Source of the DNA: Bacillus cereus ATCC 14579
Lineage (GTDB): Bacteria > Bacillota > Bacilli > Bacillales > Bacillaceae_G
DNA length: 64,000 nucleotides
Assembly: GCF_000007825.1 (NCBI RefSeq)
Contig: NC_004722.1
Coordinates: forward strand, 2,582,501-2,646,500
Reading direction: 5' to 3'
Every line of letters starts with the position of its first letter. Position 1 is the first letter of the stretch. The translations under genes were made by a program, and so were the position numbers. Under the pieces are notes generated by a model. It ran no database searches. It saw only the letters and a list, made by a program, of their open reading frames with translations, and had not been told where the DNA came from. This document shows positions 17,313 to 28,600 of this stretch, in pieces.

Positions 17313-17448
17313 GCATAGGGGGGGGCACCAACATTTCACGAATTTTGTAGGTTAAGGCATAACGTAGTCATTGATTGAAAATATTTCGTAGGATTTTATA
17401 AATACAGAAACCCACGAGGAATATTCTTTAAAGGAGTTTGATTACTTT

Positions 17449-17646
17449 ATGTTAAGAGGATGGATAAATAAGGTGAAAGAACCTGGATGCATTCATAAAT
17501 ATAACTTTATTAAAACTCAAGATAGTGAAAATTTTAAAACAGGACAGATCGGTACAGCTAGTTTTTATAAGTGTGAAAAGTGTGGAAAAGAAAAGATTGA
17601 ATATAAATATAACAGTGATATAAATAGTGACTATTGGAATTTATAA
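17449..17646 (+). CDS. Small zinc-ribbon-like protein, function unknown
   Basis: The protein has 65 residues and the ATG follows AAAGGAG. CEKCGKEK near residue 44, with an upstream C-x-H (CIHKY), could bind a metal. There are no membrane segments. No family is recognised, and no partner gene lies close by. Confidence 0.55.
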   Translation: MLRGWINKVKEPGCIHKYNFIKTQDSENFKTGQIGTASFYKCEKCGKEKIEYKYNSDINSDYWNL

Positions 17647-17729
17647 GGTAAATTGTTTAATGAAACGGAGATTTACTAATATTAATTATTCGCTATCCGA
17701 AAATGAGATCGGAAAATACAGCTACGACT

Positions 17730-18707
17730 AAACTGTTTGACTGGTTGATGAATATGCCAAATATGCTTACGGTGTAGATCCACCTGATCATACTCGTCTA
17801 CGTCGTCTAGTCTCTAAAGCCTTTACACCACGTATGATAGAGGATCTTCGTCCCCGTATTCAGCAAATTACCGACGAATTGTTGGTTGCTGTACAGGAAC
17901 AAAGAAAGATGGAAATTATTTCAGATTTTGCTTACCCACTACCCATTATTGTTATTTCAGAGATGCTTGGGATTCCCGCCACTGATCGAAACCGGTTCCG
18001 TGAATGGACCAAGGTACTCATGAACGCCTCTGTGAATCCTAGTGAAGGAGCCGCAGTTACAACAACACTTGGAAAAATTTATTCAATACATCGAGGCACT
18101 AGTTAACGAAAAGCGCCTAAATCCTGATGCTGATTTGATAAGCGAGCTCGTACAAACAAAAGAGCAAGAAGACAAGTTGAGTAATAACGAGCTTCTCTCG
18201 ACAATTTGGCTGCTCATTATCGCTGGACATGAAACGACAGTTAATCTAATCAGTAATGGTCTACTGGCATTACTTCAACATCCCGAACAAATGAATTTAA
18301 TAAGGGAAAACCCTTCCCTTATTCCTTCCGCTGTTGACGAACTATTACGCCATTCCGGCCCAGTTATGTTTATTAGCCGTCTTGCTAGTGAAGATATGAC
18401 AATACACGGAAAGAGGATTCCCAAAGGTGATTTAGTTCTACTCTCTCTAACTGCTGCAAATATTGATCCACAGAAATTTACTTATCCGGAAACATTGAAT
18501 ATTTCACGAGAAGAAAATAATCATTTAGCCTTTGGGGCTGGTATACATCACTGTTTGGGAGCTCCATTAGCACGTTTAGAAGGACAAATTGCATTAGGTA
18601 CTTTGCTACAGCGGCTTCCTAACCTTCGCCTAGCAATCAAACCGGATCAATTAAATTATAATCATAGTAAAATTCGTTCTCTTGTTAATCTGCCAGTTGT
18701 TTTCTGA
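17730..18707 (+). pseudogene. Cytochrome P450 (CYP107/CYP109-like), decayed
   Basis: Recognisable P450 segments lie in different frames. They are LFDWLMNMPNMLTV (ending in a stop near 17776), DPPDHTRLRRLVSKAF onward to about 18045, then a shifted frame to 18707. The last part has the oxygen-binding AGHETTVNLI, ELLR (ExxR) and the heme loop FGAGIHHCLGAPLAR with its Cys. At least two frameshifts (near 17775 and 18050) are present, and the first 70 or so residues of a normal 400-residue P450 are missing. It was likely a soluble bacterial monooxygenase and is now inactive. Confidence 0.88.
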
Positions 18708-18776
18708 CCTATAATTACAATGGACTTAAGCTGTTTTTGATTTTTTGTCGAAAAAATTTTTTAGCACCTTCAGAAC

Positions 18777-18807
18777 GAACTTTTTGTTAATTTGTAGCAA
18801 AAAGTTC
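18777..18807. terminator. Hairpin downstream of the P450 remnant
   Basis: GAACTTTTTG pairs with CAAAAAGTTC across 11 bases and is followed by TTTTTTC. It abuts the repeat at 18808 and may belong to that repeat. Confidence 0.55.
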
Positions 18808-18856
18808 TTTTTTCATTTTGGGGTAAATCTGAATTCTTAAGTTGATGGGCATTGGG
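18808..18856 (-). repeat. IS231-like repeat end, inverted
   Basis: Its reverse complement (ATGCCCATCAACTTAAGAATT, then ACCCCAAAATGAAAAAA) matches 37884-37931 almost base for base. The CCATCAACTTAAG core is the same as other IS231-type ends in the window. Confidence 0.65.
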
Positions 18857-18868
18857 CATGGAGGAGTA

Positions 18869-18991
18869 CCACATCGCCATCACCCTCAGAAAACAAGTCC
18901 TCAAAACGATAAATAAGCTTTTTCGTTACAAGAAAGCCTAAAAATTTCATTCTGAGAGTGTAATAAAAATTTACCCTGATGGGTATTTGGT
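18869..18991 (+). repeat. MITE copy A, left of the collagen-like gene
   Basis: About 123 bp with IS231-like ends (CCACATCGCCATCACCC and, reversed, CCAAATACCCATCAGGG). The core GATAAATAAGCTTTTTCG, TTACAAGAAAG, and TCATTCTGAGAGTG recurs in reverse at 20133-20260. There is no coding capacity. Confidence 0.75.
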
Positions 18992-19018
18992 TCTATTTTT
19001 ACTATACATCTCTACATT

Positions 19019-19906
19019 TTAGAGAATGTTCACAGCTGTAATTTTGCAGGTTGAAATAGCAAATCTAACAATTGTAGTTGGATTTATAGGTAAAGTACCT
19101 AGAACTATACCGAGACCCGTTTGTTCCACATTAAAATCTGCTGCAATAGAACCAGTACTTGCTAAAAGATTCACTGTAGAACCAATAAGCGTATCTAGTA
19201 ATTCCCTAATTGGTCGTTCACGACAATCACATTCGCATCCTATGTCTACTGGTGGAAGTAATGTTATAGATGGTCCTGGCGGTAAAAAACCTACCCCTGT
19301 TACATCAGAAATATTGACTACATAGGATGTGGAACCATCTGTAACTGTTACTAAGAAATCATTTACGGAAGTAATAGTAAATAAAAAGAAAAGTGGTGGA
19401 GTGTTTGGTGCATCCGCAATAGTGCCAAGAAGCACTGTTTCCCCAATAAGTTGTTGTAAAACATTCTGCATAGGTAAAACGCAGCAATCACAAAGGCAAC
19501 TTTCAGTTGAGCCTGTTGGACCTGTTACTCCAGTTGGACCTGTTACTCCAGTTGGACCTGTTACTCCAGTTGGACCTGTTACTCCAGTTGGACCTGTTAC
19601 TCCAGTTGGACCTGTTACTCCAGTTGGACCTGTTACTCCAGTTGGACCTGTTACTCCAGTTGGACCTGTTACTCCAGTTGGACCCGTTATCCCAGTTGGA
19701 CCTGTTACTCCAGTTGGACCTGTTACTCCAGTTGGACCTGTTACTCCAATTGGACCTGTTACTCCAGTTGGGCCTGTTACTCCAGTTGGGCCTGTCCCTC
19801 CAGTTGGACCTGTTGGTAGAGTAAATGGTGGAATTGGTGGAAGTGTAGGGCCAATTAAATTTGAATTAAATGCATTAGCTTGAAGTATTTTGTTTTTATC
19901 AAACAT
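19019..19906 (-). CDS. Collagen-like exosporium protein (BclA-type leader)
   Basis: The protein has 295 residues. The N-terminus carries the exosporium-targeting leader with the core LIGPTLPPIPPFTLPTG. About 33 collagen triplets follow (mostly GPT/GVT, residues about 34-133). The C-terminal half has two similar Cys-containing modules (CLCDCCVLP with LQQLIGETV, and CECDCRERP with LLDTLIGST). This is the plan of BclA-like filaments on the spore exosporium, where the leader is cleaved and the protein attaches to the basal layer. GGAGGTAATTT precedes the ATG. The gene is bracketed by two inverted MITE copies. Triplet number is likely unstable because the DNA repeat is nearly exact. Confidence 0.92.
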   Translation of the reverse strand: MFDKNKILQANAFNSNLIGPTLPPIPPFTLPTGPTGGTGPTGVTGPTGVTGPIGVTGPTGVTGPTGVTGPTGITGPTGVTGPTGVTGPTGVTGPTGVTGPTGVTGPTGVTGPTGVTGPTGVTGPTGVTGPTGSTESCLCDCCVLPMQNVLQQLIGETVLLGTIADAPNTPPLFFLFTITSVNDFLVTVTDGSTSYVVNISDVTGVGFLPPGPSITLLPPVDIGCECDCRERPIRELLDTLIGSTVNLLASTGSIAADFNVEQTGLGIVLGTLPINPTTIVRFAISTCKITAVNIL

Positions 19907-19979
19907 GAAATTACCTCCTGCAGGTATAATTTCTTATAGGAATATATAAAATTCCCCTTCATAAAATTTTTTATCACCA

Positions 19980-20010
19980 TATAATATGCTATATCTTTAC
20001 TATTGTGTGT
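19980..20010 (-). promoter_or_regulatory. Candidate sigma-K promoter of the collagen-like gene
   Basis: On the minus strand CATATTATA (19988-19980) fits the sigma-K -10 pattern CATANNNTA, with an ACAC tract about 16 bases upstream. It lies 75 bases before the start codon. Late mother-cell expression is expected for exosporium genes. The -35 match is weak. Confidence 0.4.
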
Positions 20011-20132
20011 TTTGTAATGATCCAATGATAGTATTTTTGTATTAATAGTGAATCTGGTTTTGAATCAAAGAGTACGCCCATTTGAAAGAGGCATATAGAG
20101 TTTTAATAAATTTTATTCTTATGGGCATTTCA

Positions 20133-20260
20133 CCACATACCTATCAAGCTAAAGTTTTATTACACTCTCAGAATGAAATTTTTAGGGCTTTCTTGTAACG
20201 AAAAAGCTTATTTATCATTTTTGGGGTGAGACCTGTTTTCTTAGGTTGATGGTAATGTGG
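20133..20260 (-). repeat. MITE copy B, right of the collagen-like gene, inverted to copy A
   Basis: About 128 bp. Its reverse complement begins CCACATTACCATCAACCTAAG, shares the GATAAATAAGCTTTTTCG and TTCATTCTGAGAGTG blocks with copy A, and ends in the IS231-like CTTTAGCTTGATAGG. Copies A and B enclose the collagen-like gene. Confidence 0.75.
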
Positions 20261-20530
20261 TAGGACCCCATTAAGGTATTTGTTTTGCTTACAATCATAG
20301 GAGGAAGTACTGCTTGCATTCCATTTAACAAACCTAACATATTCACATCATACTTTTTTGATGTGACCACAGGAAATCCTTCTTTTGTTGACCAACATCC
20401 TATATTAGGTTGCGCATGCATTGCTAAAATAGGATTAAGCCGGGTAAGATATAATTGTTTTTCTAAATAGTATACTTTATCATTAGTTAATCCGTATATT
20501 TTGTTTTAGGGATAATGATTTTGTTTAGTG

Positions 20531-20725
20531 TTATACATATTTCTTTTCTACTGTATAAACCTTGTCTCCTCCATGAATAATAAACAAGGGCTCTAATTTA
20601 GCTGCTCTTTGTAATAAAAGTTCGAATTCACCACCCATCTTAAAACAGCTACCTTCAGGTCCGTTGCATCTGCTGTCTTCAAAAAACACAAAATTAAATT
20701 TATTCTTACAGTGTAATTTTTTCAT
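20531..20725 (-). CDS. Possible small Cys-containing protein
   Basis: The 64-codon frame starts MKKLHCKNKF and contains DSRCNGPEGSCF. The ribosome site is weak (GAAAGAATG). No family is recognised. Composition is protein-like, but length and a poor start leave doubt. No other gene was found between 19907 and 21050 apart from the MITE. Confidence 0.35.
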   Translation of the reverse strand: MKKLHCKNKFNFVFFEDSRCNGPEGSCFKMGGEFELLLQRAAKLEPLFIIHGGDKVYTVEKKYV

Positions 20726-21049
20726 TCATTCTTTCAGTAAATATTCTGAATGTCCATGTAGTGTCATAAACATCTTTTCCTTTCATAAAAATCAATAATC
20801 TACCTTTTTAATTACATGAAGATTAATTGTTAAGTTAATCAAAAAAATAAAGGTTCTATAATGAATCTTGAGAAGCAAAAATAATTGAAATCATTTGAGT
20901 ATAGAGATGAAAAACTTAGATGTTGGGAACTTGTTTTTTGTGGCATCTTCAACCAGTGATGATATAGGTGCATCTTCTATGCCTCGAGATATCGCTATCC
21001 AAACTTTCTTTTCACACAGTGGGCTTATTTGGATTTTAAGTGATTTGAT

Positions 21050-21106
21050 ATGAGATTTATTGTGTTAGCGCCTTTACTAATTTTTATTGTATATAAGATA
21101 AAATGA
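21050..21106 (+). pseudogene. Germination permease (GerB-type) C-terminal stub
   Basis: The last 18 codons read MRFIVLAPLLIFIVYKIK-stop. This resembles the final membrane helix and basic tail of GerAB/GerKB permeases. The frame is closed by a stop just upstream, and the rest of the gene is missing. It sits 13 bases before the Ger(x)C gene, in the normal B-then-C order of ger operons. The short length limits certainty. Confidence 0.5.
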
Positions 21107-21119
21107 AGGAATGGTGGAA

Positions 21120-22280
21120 ATGAAATGTCTTTTTAAAGTTATAACAATTGCGCTTATAGCTGGGGCTATCAGCGGTTGCTCTGAGTTAGCGGAGATAGAA
21201 GAAAGAGGCTTTGTAGTAGGTGCCGCTTACGATATTGTTAAGGAAAAGAAATCTAATCCAATTATGAAAGGGACGTATCAAATGGTACTTCCCAGTAAGT
21301 TAACGCAAGAAGGTGGAAAAGGCGAAGGGAATAATTATATTGATGTGAGTGCAAAAGGAGATAGTGTGTTTGAACAAATACGAATAATCGCTAAAAAGAT
21401 TAGTCGTACTTTATTTTTTCCACATATACAAGTAATCATTTTTTCTGAAGAATTACTATCGAATCCAAATGTTTTACAAAATACGTTAGATGTATACATT
21501 CGAGATCATGAAATGAGAAGAAATATTCGTCTATTTGTTTCTGAGAAAAATGCAGAAGCAATCTTGAAACAAAATGCAAAACCAGAAAATTTACCGGCAC
21601 AGTATATTGATATGCTAGCTGAACACCCTCCTAAAAATGCTCAGATGGTTGAGGCAGCAAGAATTGGTGACGTGCAGGAAAAGATAATTTCAAACCGAAG
21701 TTTTGTACTACCTGTCTTAAAACCTACAAAACAGGGGATAGAAATGGATGGGGCTGCGTTGTTTCGTGGGAAGGATAACAAGTGTGTTGGAATGTTAAAC
21801 GGCGAACAGACAGTGGGAATAAACTTTATAATCGGTGAAAAATTAGGAGGTTATTTTACCATACGTAAAAAGGACCAGCTTATTACATATGAAATTCATA
21901 AACTACACCGAAAAATACAGGTATTTACTGAAAATACTACAAAACCGAAGTTTGATATTCATCTATTTCTCGAAGGTACTTTAGCGGAGTTGCATTTTAG
22001 TGATCATAAAAAATTCATGAATGAAAAACGCTTAACGAAGGATATTTCAAAAGAGGTGGAACAAAGGATTCAAAAATCAATAAAGCTTGTTCAAAAAAAA
22101 TATAAGGTAGATGTATTAGCGTTAGGAGAAGTATATAAGCGGCATAATTATAAAAAATGGAAGAAAATAAGTAAGAATTGGGATCAAGGCGAAAATTATT
22201 TTAGTGATGCCCAAATTAATGTTCATGTTCATTCAATAATTGAACATTCAGGTTCAGCTTTACCCAAGAAAGTAAAATGA
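21120..22280 (+). CDS. Ger(x)C-family spore germination lipoprotein
   Basis: This lipoprotein subunit of nutrient germinant receptors lies in the spore inner membrane. It has a signal peptide with lipobox AISGC (Cys at about residue 20), then the three-domain GerC body including ERGFVVGAAYD and the C-terminal helix-rich part. Its 386 residues are normal. ATG 21120 was preferred to ATG 21111, because AAGGA (21106-21110) sits directly against the latter. No A or B subunit gene is intact nearby; only a B-like stub precedes it. It may serve a receptor encoded elsewhere or be an orphan. Confidence 0.88.
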   Translation: MKCLFKVITIALIAGAISGCSELAEIEERGFVVGAAYDIVKEKKSNPIMKGTYQMVLPSKLTQEGGKGEGNNYIDVSAKGDSVFEQIRIIAKKISRTLFFPHIQVIIFSEELLSNPNVLQNTLDVYIRDHEMRRNIRLFVSEKNAEAILKQNAKPENLPAQYIDMLAEHPPKNAQMVEAARIGDVQEKIISNRSFVLPVLKPTKQGIEMDGAALFRGKDNKCVGMLNGEQTVGINFIIGEKLGGYFTIRKKDQLITYEIHKLHRKIQVFTENTTKPKFDIHLFLEGTLAELHFSDHKKFMNEKRLTKDISKEVEQRIQKSIKLVQKKYKVDVLALGEVYKRHNYKKWKKISKNWDQGENYFSDAQINVHVHSIIEHSGSALPKKVK

Positions 22281-22608
22281 GTTAATTTGATTGGTTACCG
22301 AATTAGATATTAGCTGCCAAATATCAATACTAGCTATACCCCGTATTATATATTTTATTTTCATAACTTCGATTGCTTCATATACATTACCTGTATTTCT
22401 TACATAAATTATATAAGTGAACAAGCTTTTACACTATTTCTTCCAATTTCACCTTTTACTTTTCTTAATATTTTCTTTTCAACTAAAAAATTGACTGAAT
22501 AATTTTTTATCAGAGGTTTGAAATAGATTAAGTAACTAGAGGTACCATGTCAAAAAAGCTTGTAATTTGGATAACATCCAAATTACAAGCTTTTTATTTT
22601 TTATTTAA
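22281..22608. other. Convergent intergenic region
   Basis: There is no ORF of note. It ends in the strong terminator hairpin at 22553-22595 shared by the converging germination and DUF11 genes. Confidence 0.6.
22553..22595 (-). terminator. Terminator of the giant DUF11 gene
   Basis: A perfect 19-bp stem (22553-22571 with 22577-22595) has a 5-base loop and A/T tails on both sides, so it can work for both strands. It lies 13 bases beyond the DUF11 stop codon. Confidence 0.9.
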
Positions 22609-25600
22609 TTACTGCCACCAAATCCAAGCCCAAAGGTAACTTCTTATATTTCGAGGAGTAATGCGAATGAAGCGTTCACCGTCAAAGAAGCAATTTAAAT
22701 TTGGAAGTGTTTCATCTGGATTTTCTGGAACAAAGGTGACGATGTTCTCGTTACTTGTAACGGTTACTGTAATTGGTGGATCGGTAGGCGAGACTTGAAG
22801 TTGTAACGAAATATTGGCCGTATTTTTAAACTCATTATTAACAGGTGGACTTATTACTTGTACTGTGAATAACACGATAATTGTTTCGTTTGGCTCTAAA
22901 TTAGTGGCAACTAGGAAACCGATATTCGGATTCGCTAGTGGAGAGCGTTCACCGTTAATAAAGACAGTGCCGTTTATAAATTGTAAACCTGCTGGAATAG
23001 TATCTTGTAACGAAATATTTGAGAGTGAAATTTTGGAAGTATTTGTAATGCGTACCTTGTAATCAAAATATTGATTTAAATAAGCTGAGCTGACGGAAGC
23101 ATTTTTCGTGACTGTTGCAGTTATAAATTGAACTGGTATACGAACAATATTTGAATTAACAATGAAAGTAATAATTGGATCCTGTGGTGTCAATTGAAAA
23201 GCAGCGGTAACTGTTGCAGAATTTATAATTGTACTGTTTGAAGGAATAGAAGTTACGAGGACTTGAAATGTTATAGTTGCTACTGTACCTGCAGATAAAG
23301 AACCAATATTAATACCAGTGTCTGGACGAACATTCGGAACGGGAGTGCCGTTAATGGTTACGCTGTTTTCTATAAATGTTGTACCAGCTGGAATTGTGTC
23401 TATAACAGAAGTACTGATTGTCGGAATTGTAGAATCATTAAATATCTCTAATGTGAATGTAATAACATCTCCTATAACGACGATAGATTTGTCTGCTGTT
23501 TTCTCAATGTTAATTATTGGCTCGATTAATGTTGTTGTAACGGTATTTGTTTGCTTTGTAATTGTAATAGGTGGTTCATCTGGATCAATGATAACGGTAT
23601 AGGAAACAGTAGCATCGTTATTAATTGTAGGTTGAAGAGTAGAAGAAGATATTGTCACTTGGAACGTAATAATGACAGAGTCATTAGGAGCAAGATTTCC
23701 TAACGTAATACCATTTTCCGGATTCGCATTAGGTTGATTGATTCCATTAATCGTAACACTACCAATAACAAATGTCGTATCTGCTGGTGCTGTGTCTACT
23801 AAAAGAAGGTCTTCGATAATGATATTACCATTATTAGTAATCGTGATGGTATACGTTAAAGTTTGACCGGGTAAGGCACTTGTGAAATCAACAGCTTTTA
23901 TCGCAATGACATTATCATTTTGGACAGTAGTTGTGACCGTGTTTGTTGTAGTCGTATTTGTAACAGGTACGTTATTTGGGTTGACTATATAATTAAAAGT
24001 AGTAATTGCGTTGTTGTTTAGTTCATTTGGTGTTGGAATAGAAGTCACAGTTACTTGGAATGAAACGATAGCGCCTCCACCTACAATTATAGTACCAATT
24101 GGTATGCCGCTTACTGGATTCACTCCTGGAAGAGTTTCTCCGTTTACAATGACGCTATTTTCTATAAACGTAGTACCTTGAGGAATAATATCTTGAATGA
24201 TTACATCATTTACTGCAACATTACCGGTTTGATTTAGTGTAATCGTATACGTTAACGTATCACCAACCGTTGCAAATGCAAGGTCAACAGCTTTATTACT
24301 ATTCAAATTTGCGTGATTAATTTCTGTTGCGGCAGCTGATGAAATAATAGTTTCGGTAATAGGTGGTCGATCTGGTACCGTGTATTCATATTTAATTGTA
24401 CTCGTGTTAGAGATTGGATTTGTTTGTGGAATCGAAGTAACCCGTACTTGGAATAGAATAGTTGCTGTCGTATTAGGTGGAATGGTATCAATTTGTATAC
24501 CGTTAAGAGGGTTGTCATTTGGCCGAGCGTTGCCGTTCACGATAACACTATTCTCTATAAAGCTCGTATTTACTGGGATGATATCTGTAGCAATAATGTT
24601 TTCTACTTGTATATTCCCATTGTTTGTAATGGAAATGGTATAAGGGATAATAGTTTGTAGGTCAGCATATTGGATAGGCGTTGTTTTTGTCGCAATTACA
24701 TTAGCAGAAATAACTTCAGTGGAGGTAATATTGCTAGTCGATATTTGTTCTTCCACGTTTATTGTATAACGAGAAGTTGATTGATTTTGAACATGGCCGC
24801 TAGCAGGAAGAGCTACGACGGTAACAGAAAATGTGACTGGGATAGAAATGTTAGGAGCAATCGTTCCTACAAGTATACCTACACTTGGATTGGCGTTAAG
24901 CTGCGGAATGTTATTTACTAAAACGCTACCGTCAATAAAGGTTGTTCCATCAGGTATATTGTCTGTAAATACAACAGCAGTGGCATCCGTATTCCCTGTA
25001 TTCGTTAAAGTTGTTGTATAAGTTAAAATGTCACCAATCGTTACAGAGGTTAAATCAACAGTTTTAAGTGAAACGATGTCAGCATCATTAATTTGAACAA
25101 AAGTAGTATTGGAAGTAGTAGATTTTTGAATTGGTGCAAAGTCAGGATTGAAAATAAAGTCGTAGACGATGTTTGCAGTATTAGGTGTTGGATTTACAGT
25201 AGGTAAATTCGTAACGGAAACTTGGAATGTTATTGTAGTCATTTGACCTGCTGCGACATTAGGAATGGAAAAGCCGATATTCGGATCTGCTGCAGGAAGT
25301 ACAGTATTATTAACTATTACACTTCCTGGAATAAATACTGTTCCATCCTCTATCGTATCTGTAAAAAAGATGGAGTTAGTTGTAGTGGATCCGTTATTTT
25401 GAATGAGTACTGTATATTCAATGGTTTCATCAATATTAGCTAATACTGTATTAGTGGATTTTGTAGCGATAAGAATGGCATCAATAAATTGTATATTTGT
25501 AGTATTGGAAGATGTCGTTTCTGAAATTGGTGGTAAGCTTGGGTCTGGCTGATACTCATAGTGGATGACGGCGATATTATTAATGTTATTTTGAGAAGGT

Positions 25601-28600
25601 GCAGAGACTACATTTACTTGGAATGTAACGATAATTGTATTGTTTGGAAGGATAATATCAAGGGTGATTCCGGTAATTGGATTTTCGTTAGGTCTCGGTA
25701 TGCCATCTACAAGGATACTATTTGGAACGAATGTGGTGCCAGCTGCAATTGCGTCAATTAGGAGAGTATTTGTAATAGGTACTGTACCAGCATTTGTAAC
25801 TGCGACTGTATATGTGATGATTTGCCCGATGCGTGTAATGGATCTATTGGCGGATTTAATTGCACTGACATTTGCAGTCCGCACTTCCGTGTTTACTGCA
25901 TTTGATAACGATCTACGCTGAATAATGGGAGAACTAGGATCAATTTGGTATTCATACGAAGTGTCTGAAATGTTAATGACTGTATTATTCTCTGGTATAC
26001 TTGTAAGTTGTACTTGGAATGAAATAGTGACTGTTTCATTTGGTTGTATCGTGCCAAGAGTTATGCCATTTTCAGGGTTCGCACCAGGCTGAATGACATT
26101 ATTTATTGATAAGCTATCTTCAATGAATATCGTACCTTCTGGAATGTTATCAATGAACACGGTATTGTTAGCCGGAACGGTTCCTATATTTTGTAGTGTA
26201 TTTGTGTAGGTAATCATTTGCCCGATTGATATGAAATTTACATCCGCGCTTTTAACAGAAATAATATTTGCATTTTGAAGTGATGTTGTAACGATATTAG
26301 AAGTTGCAGAGCGATTCACTGGTGGAGCTGTAGGAATACTTACATATTGGTACGTTGCTGAAGATTGATTTATAATTTCGGTTTCAGTAGGTGGGTTATT
26401 TGTTTGTACTTGAAATAGTATCGTTTTGGAACTATTTGGTGGAATCGTTCCAATTGGTATTCCGTTTTCTGGATTTACACCTGGCTGTAGAGCACCGTTA
26501 ATTGTGACACTATCGGGAACGAATGTAGTCCCAGTTGGAATAGAATCTGTGAAAATAATATTGATTGCATCAACATTTCCAGTATTTTTCACTTCAGAAA
26601 TATAAAGTATAGTTCCGCCGATATCTACAGTTATTGGATTGGACGTTTTTGTAATTGTCAATTGTGCTTGCACGAAATTTGTAATGACAATATTACTTGT
26701 AGATGTTTCAGTAATAGGCGGTTGCCCTGGATCTGGTTGGATTGTATAGGTTGTATTGGATTGATTTGTAATCGATTGTTGCGAGAATGGATCGTTAATA
26801 AGAATTTGGAACGAAATAAGGTGAATAGCGTTTGCTGCTAGGTTAGGCAAAGTAACACCTACATTTGGATTTGCACCAAGTATAGCTGTTCCGTTAAGTG
26901 TAAAACTATTCTCTACGAATGTAGTCCCTTCTGGAATCGTATCAGAAAATATGAGATTAGTAGCTGGAATATTTCCGGTATTTTCAAGCGTTATCGTATA
27001 GGTCAAAATATCCCCTGTTGTTGCTTGTTGTGCATTGACTGCTTTTAAAGAAAGGATATTTGCATCCGAAATTTGTGTGAAGGCTGGATTAGACGTAATT
27101 TTTCGAGAGATGATAGGAGCGTTTGGATCGGCGATAAAAGTATAGTCAATACGGGCTATATTAGAAATTGGATTCACGCTTGGAATGGATTGAACGATAA
27201 CTTGGAATGTGACGGTGACGATTTCTGAAGGTGCAATGGAGTTTAATGAGATCCCTACGTTTGGATCGGCACCTGGAGCTGAAACGCCATTAATGTTCAC
27301 GCTATTCGGAATAAATGCAGTTCCTTCTGGGACCGAATCTGTTAAAGTAACTGTATTTGCAGTAGTATTTCCGCTATTTTGAACGACTACAGTGTAAGTG
27401 ATTGTACCGTCAGTGGACTGTACGAGAGAATCAGTATTTTTAATTACAGATAGCGATGCATCAACAACAGCTGTAGTAACCGTATTAGATGAAGATGTTG
27501 CTGTAACAGGAGGTTGACTTGGATCGACAATATACGTGTAACTTGTAAGTGCTTGATTTATAATTGCTCCTTGTGGTGGAATAGAACTTGCAAGAAATTG
27601 GAACGTAATAGTAGCGGAATCACTTGGTGCGATAATACCAACGGGAATACCGAGAGTTGGACTTGCATCTGGAAGTGAAATCCCGTTAAGCGTGACACTA
27701 TTTGGAACAAATAATGCCCCTTCAGGAACGCCGTTAATGAGTAATACAGAATTTGCTGGGAAGTTTCCAGTGTTTGTTAATGTTGCAGTGTACGTAATTA
27801 TATCTCCAATAGATACGATTGTTCGATTTGCTTCTAAAACAGTTGTAACAGTAGCGTTATTAATTTGTGTGGAAGCACTATTAGAATTTATTGTGCCTGT
27901 AACAGGAGGAGCTGTCGGATCAACGATGAATGCGAATTGAATAGATGCAACGTTTGTAATTGGATTTGCAGGTGGAGTAGAGGTAACTATGACTTGGAAA
28001 GTAACAGGTAAGGAACTACCCGCGCTAACGGTTCCGATATTAACCCCGTTATTTGGATTTGCACCTGGAATGGTACTTCCATTTACAGTAAAACTATTTT
28101 CAACAAAAGTCGTTCCTGCTGGAATGAGGTCTGAGAAATTTACATTCGTAGCGTTTGTATTGCCGCTATTTTGAATTAAAACTGTATAAGTGATTGTGTC
28201 TCCGATGTTTGCAAAGGCAGTATTAGCGGTTTTTACAGCTGAAAGTATTGCTGAATTAATAGAAGTAACGAAGACGTTCGTTTCCACATTGCCAGGCTGA
28301 GCCTCTAATGCATTGCCTACGTTATATTGGAAGTTCACAAATCCTAAGTTTTGGAGTTCAGGAGTGAACGTAGTTGGATTGCCTACAATTTGTACTTGGA
28401 ATACGATTGTTACAGTTTGATTTGGAATGATCGTATTTATGCCAACACCGTCAATGATAGAAGCGGATGGTAACGGAGTACCATCAACAATAACTGATCC
28501 TGCAACAAATTGTGTCCATGTTGGTAAAGGGTCTGAGAAAATAGCATTATTAGCTGGAATATTTCCTGTATTCGTAATTGTAGTTGTATACGTAATTGTA

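Noticed and set aside
19500..19810. Tandem 18-base-like repeats that could be taken for a CRISPR array
   Set aside because: They are in-frame collagen codons without unique spacers, and no cas genes are present.
19507..19824. Leucine-rich open frame opposite the collagen triplets
   Set aside because: It is the antisense reading of the GPT/GVT codon repeat, has perfectly periodic composition and no ribosome site.
20215..20470. Overlapping open frames on both strands (61 and 68 codons)
   Set aside because: They extend into or out of MITE copy B, lack ribosome sites and show no recognised family. The minus frame has a protein-like composition but could not be identified.
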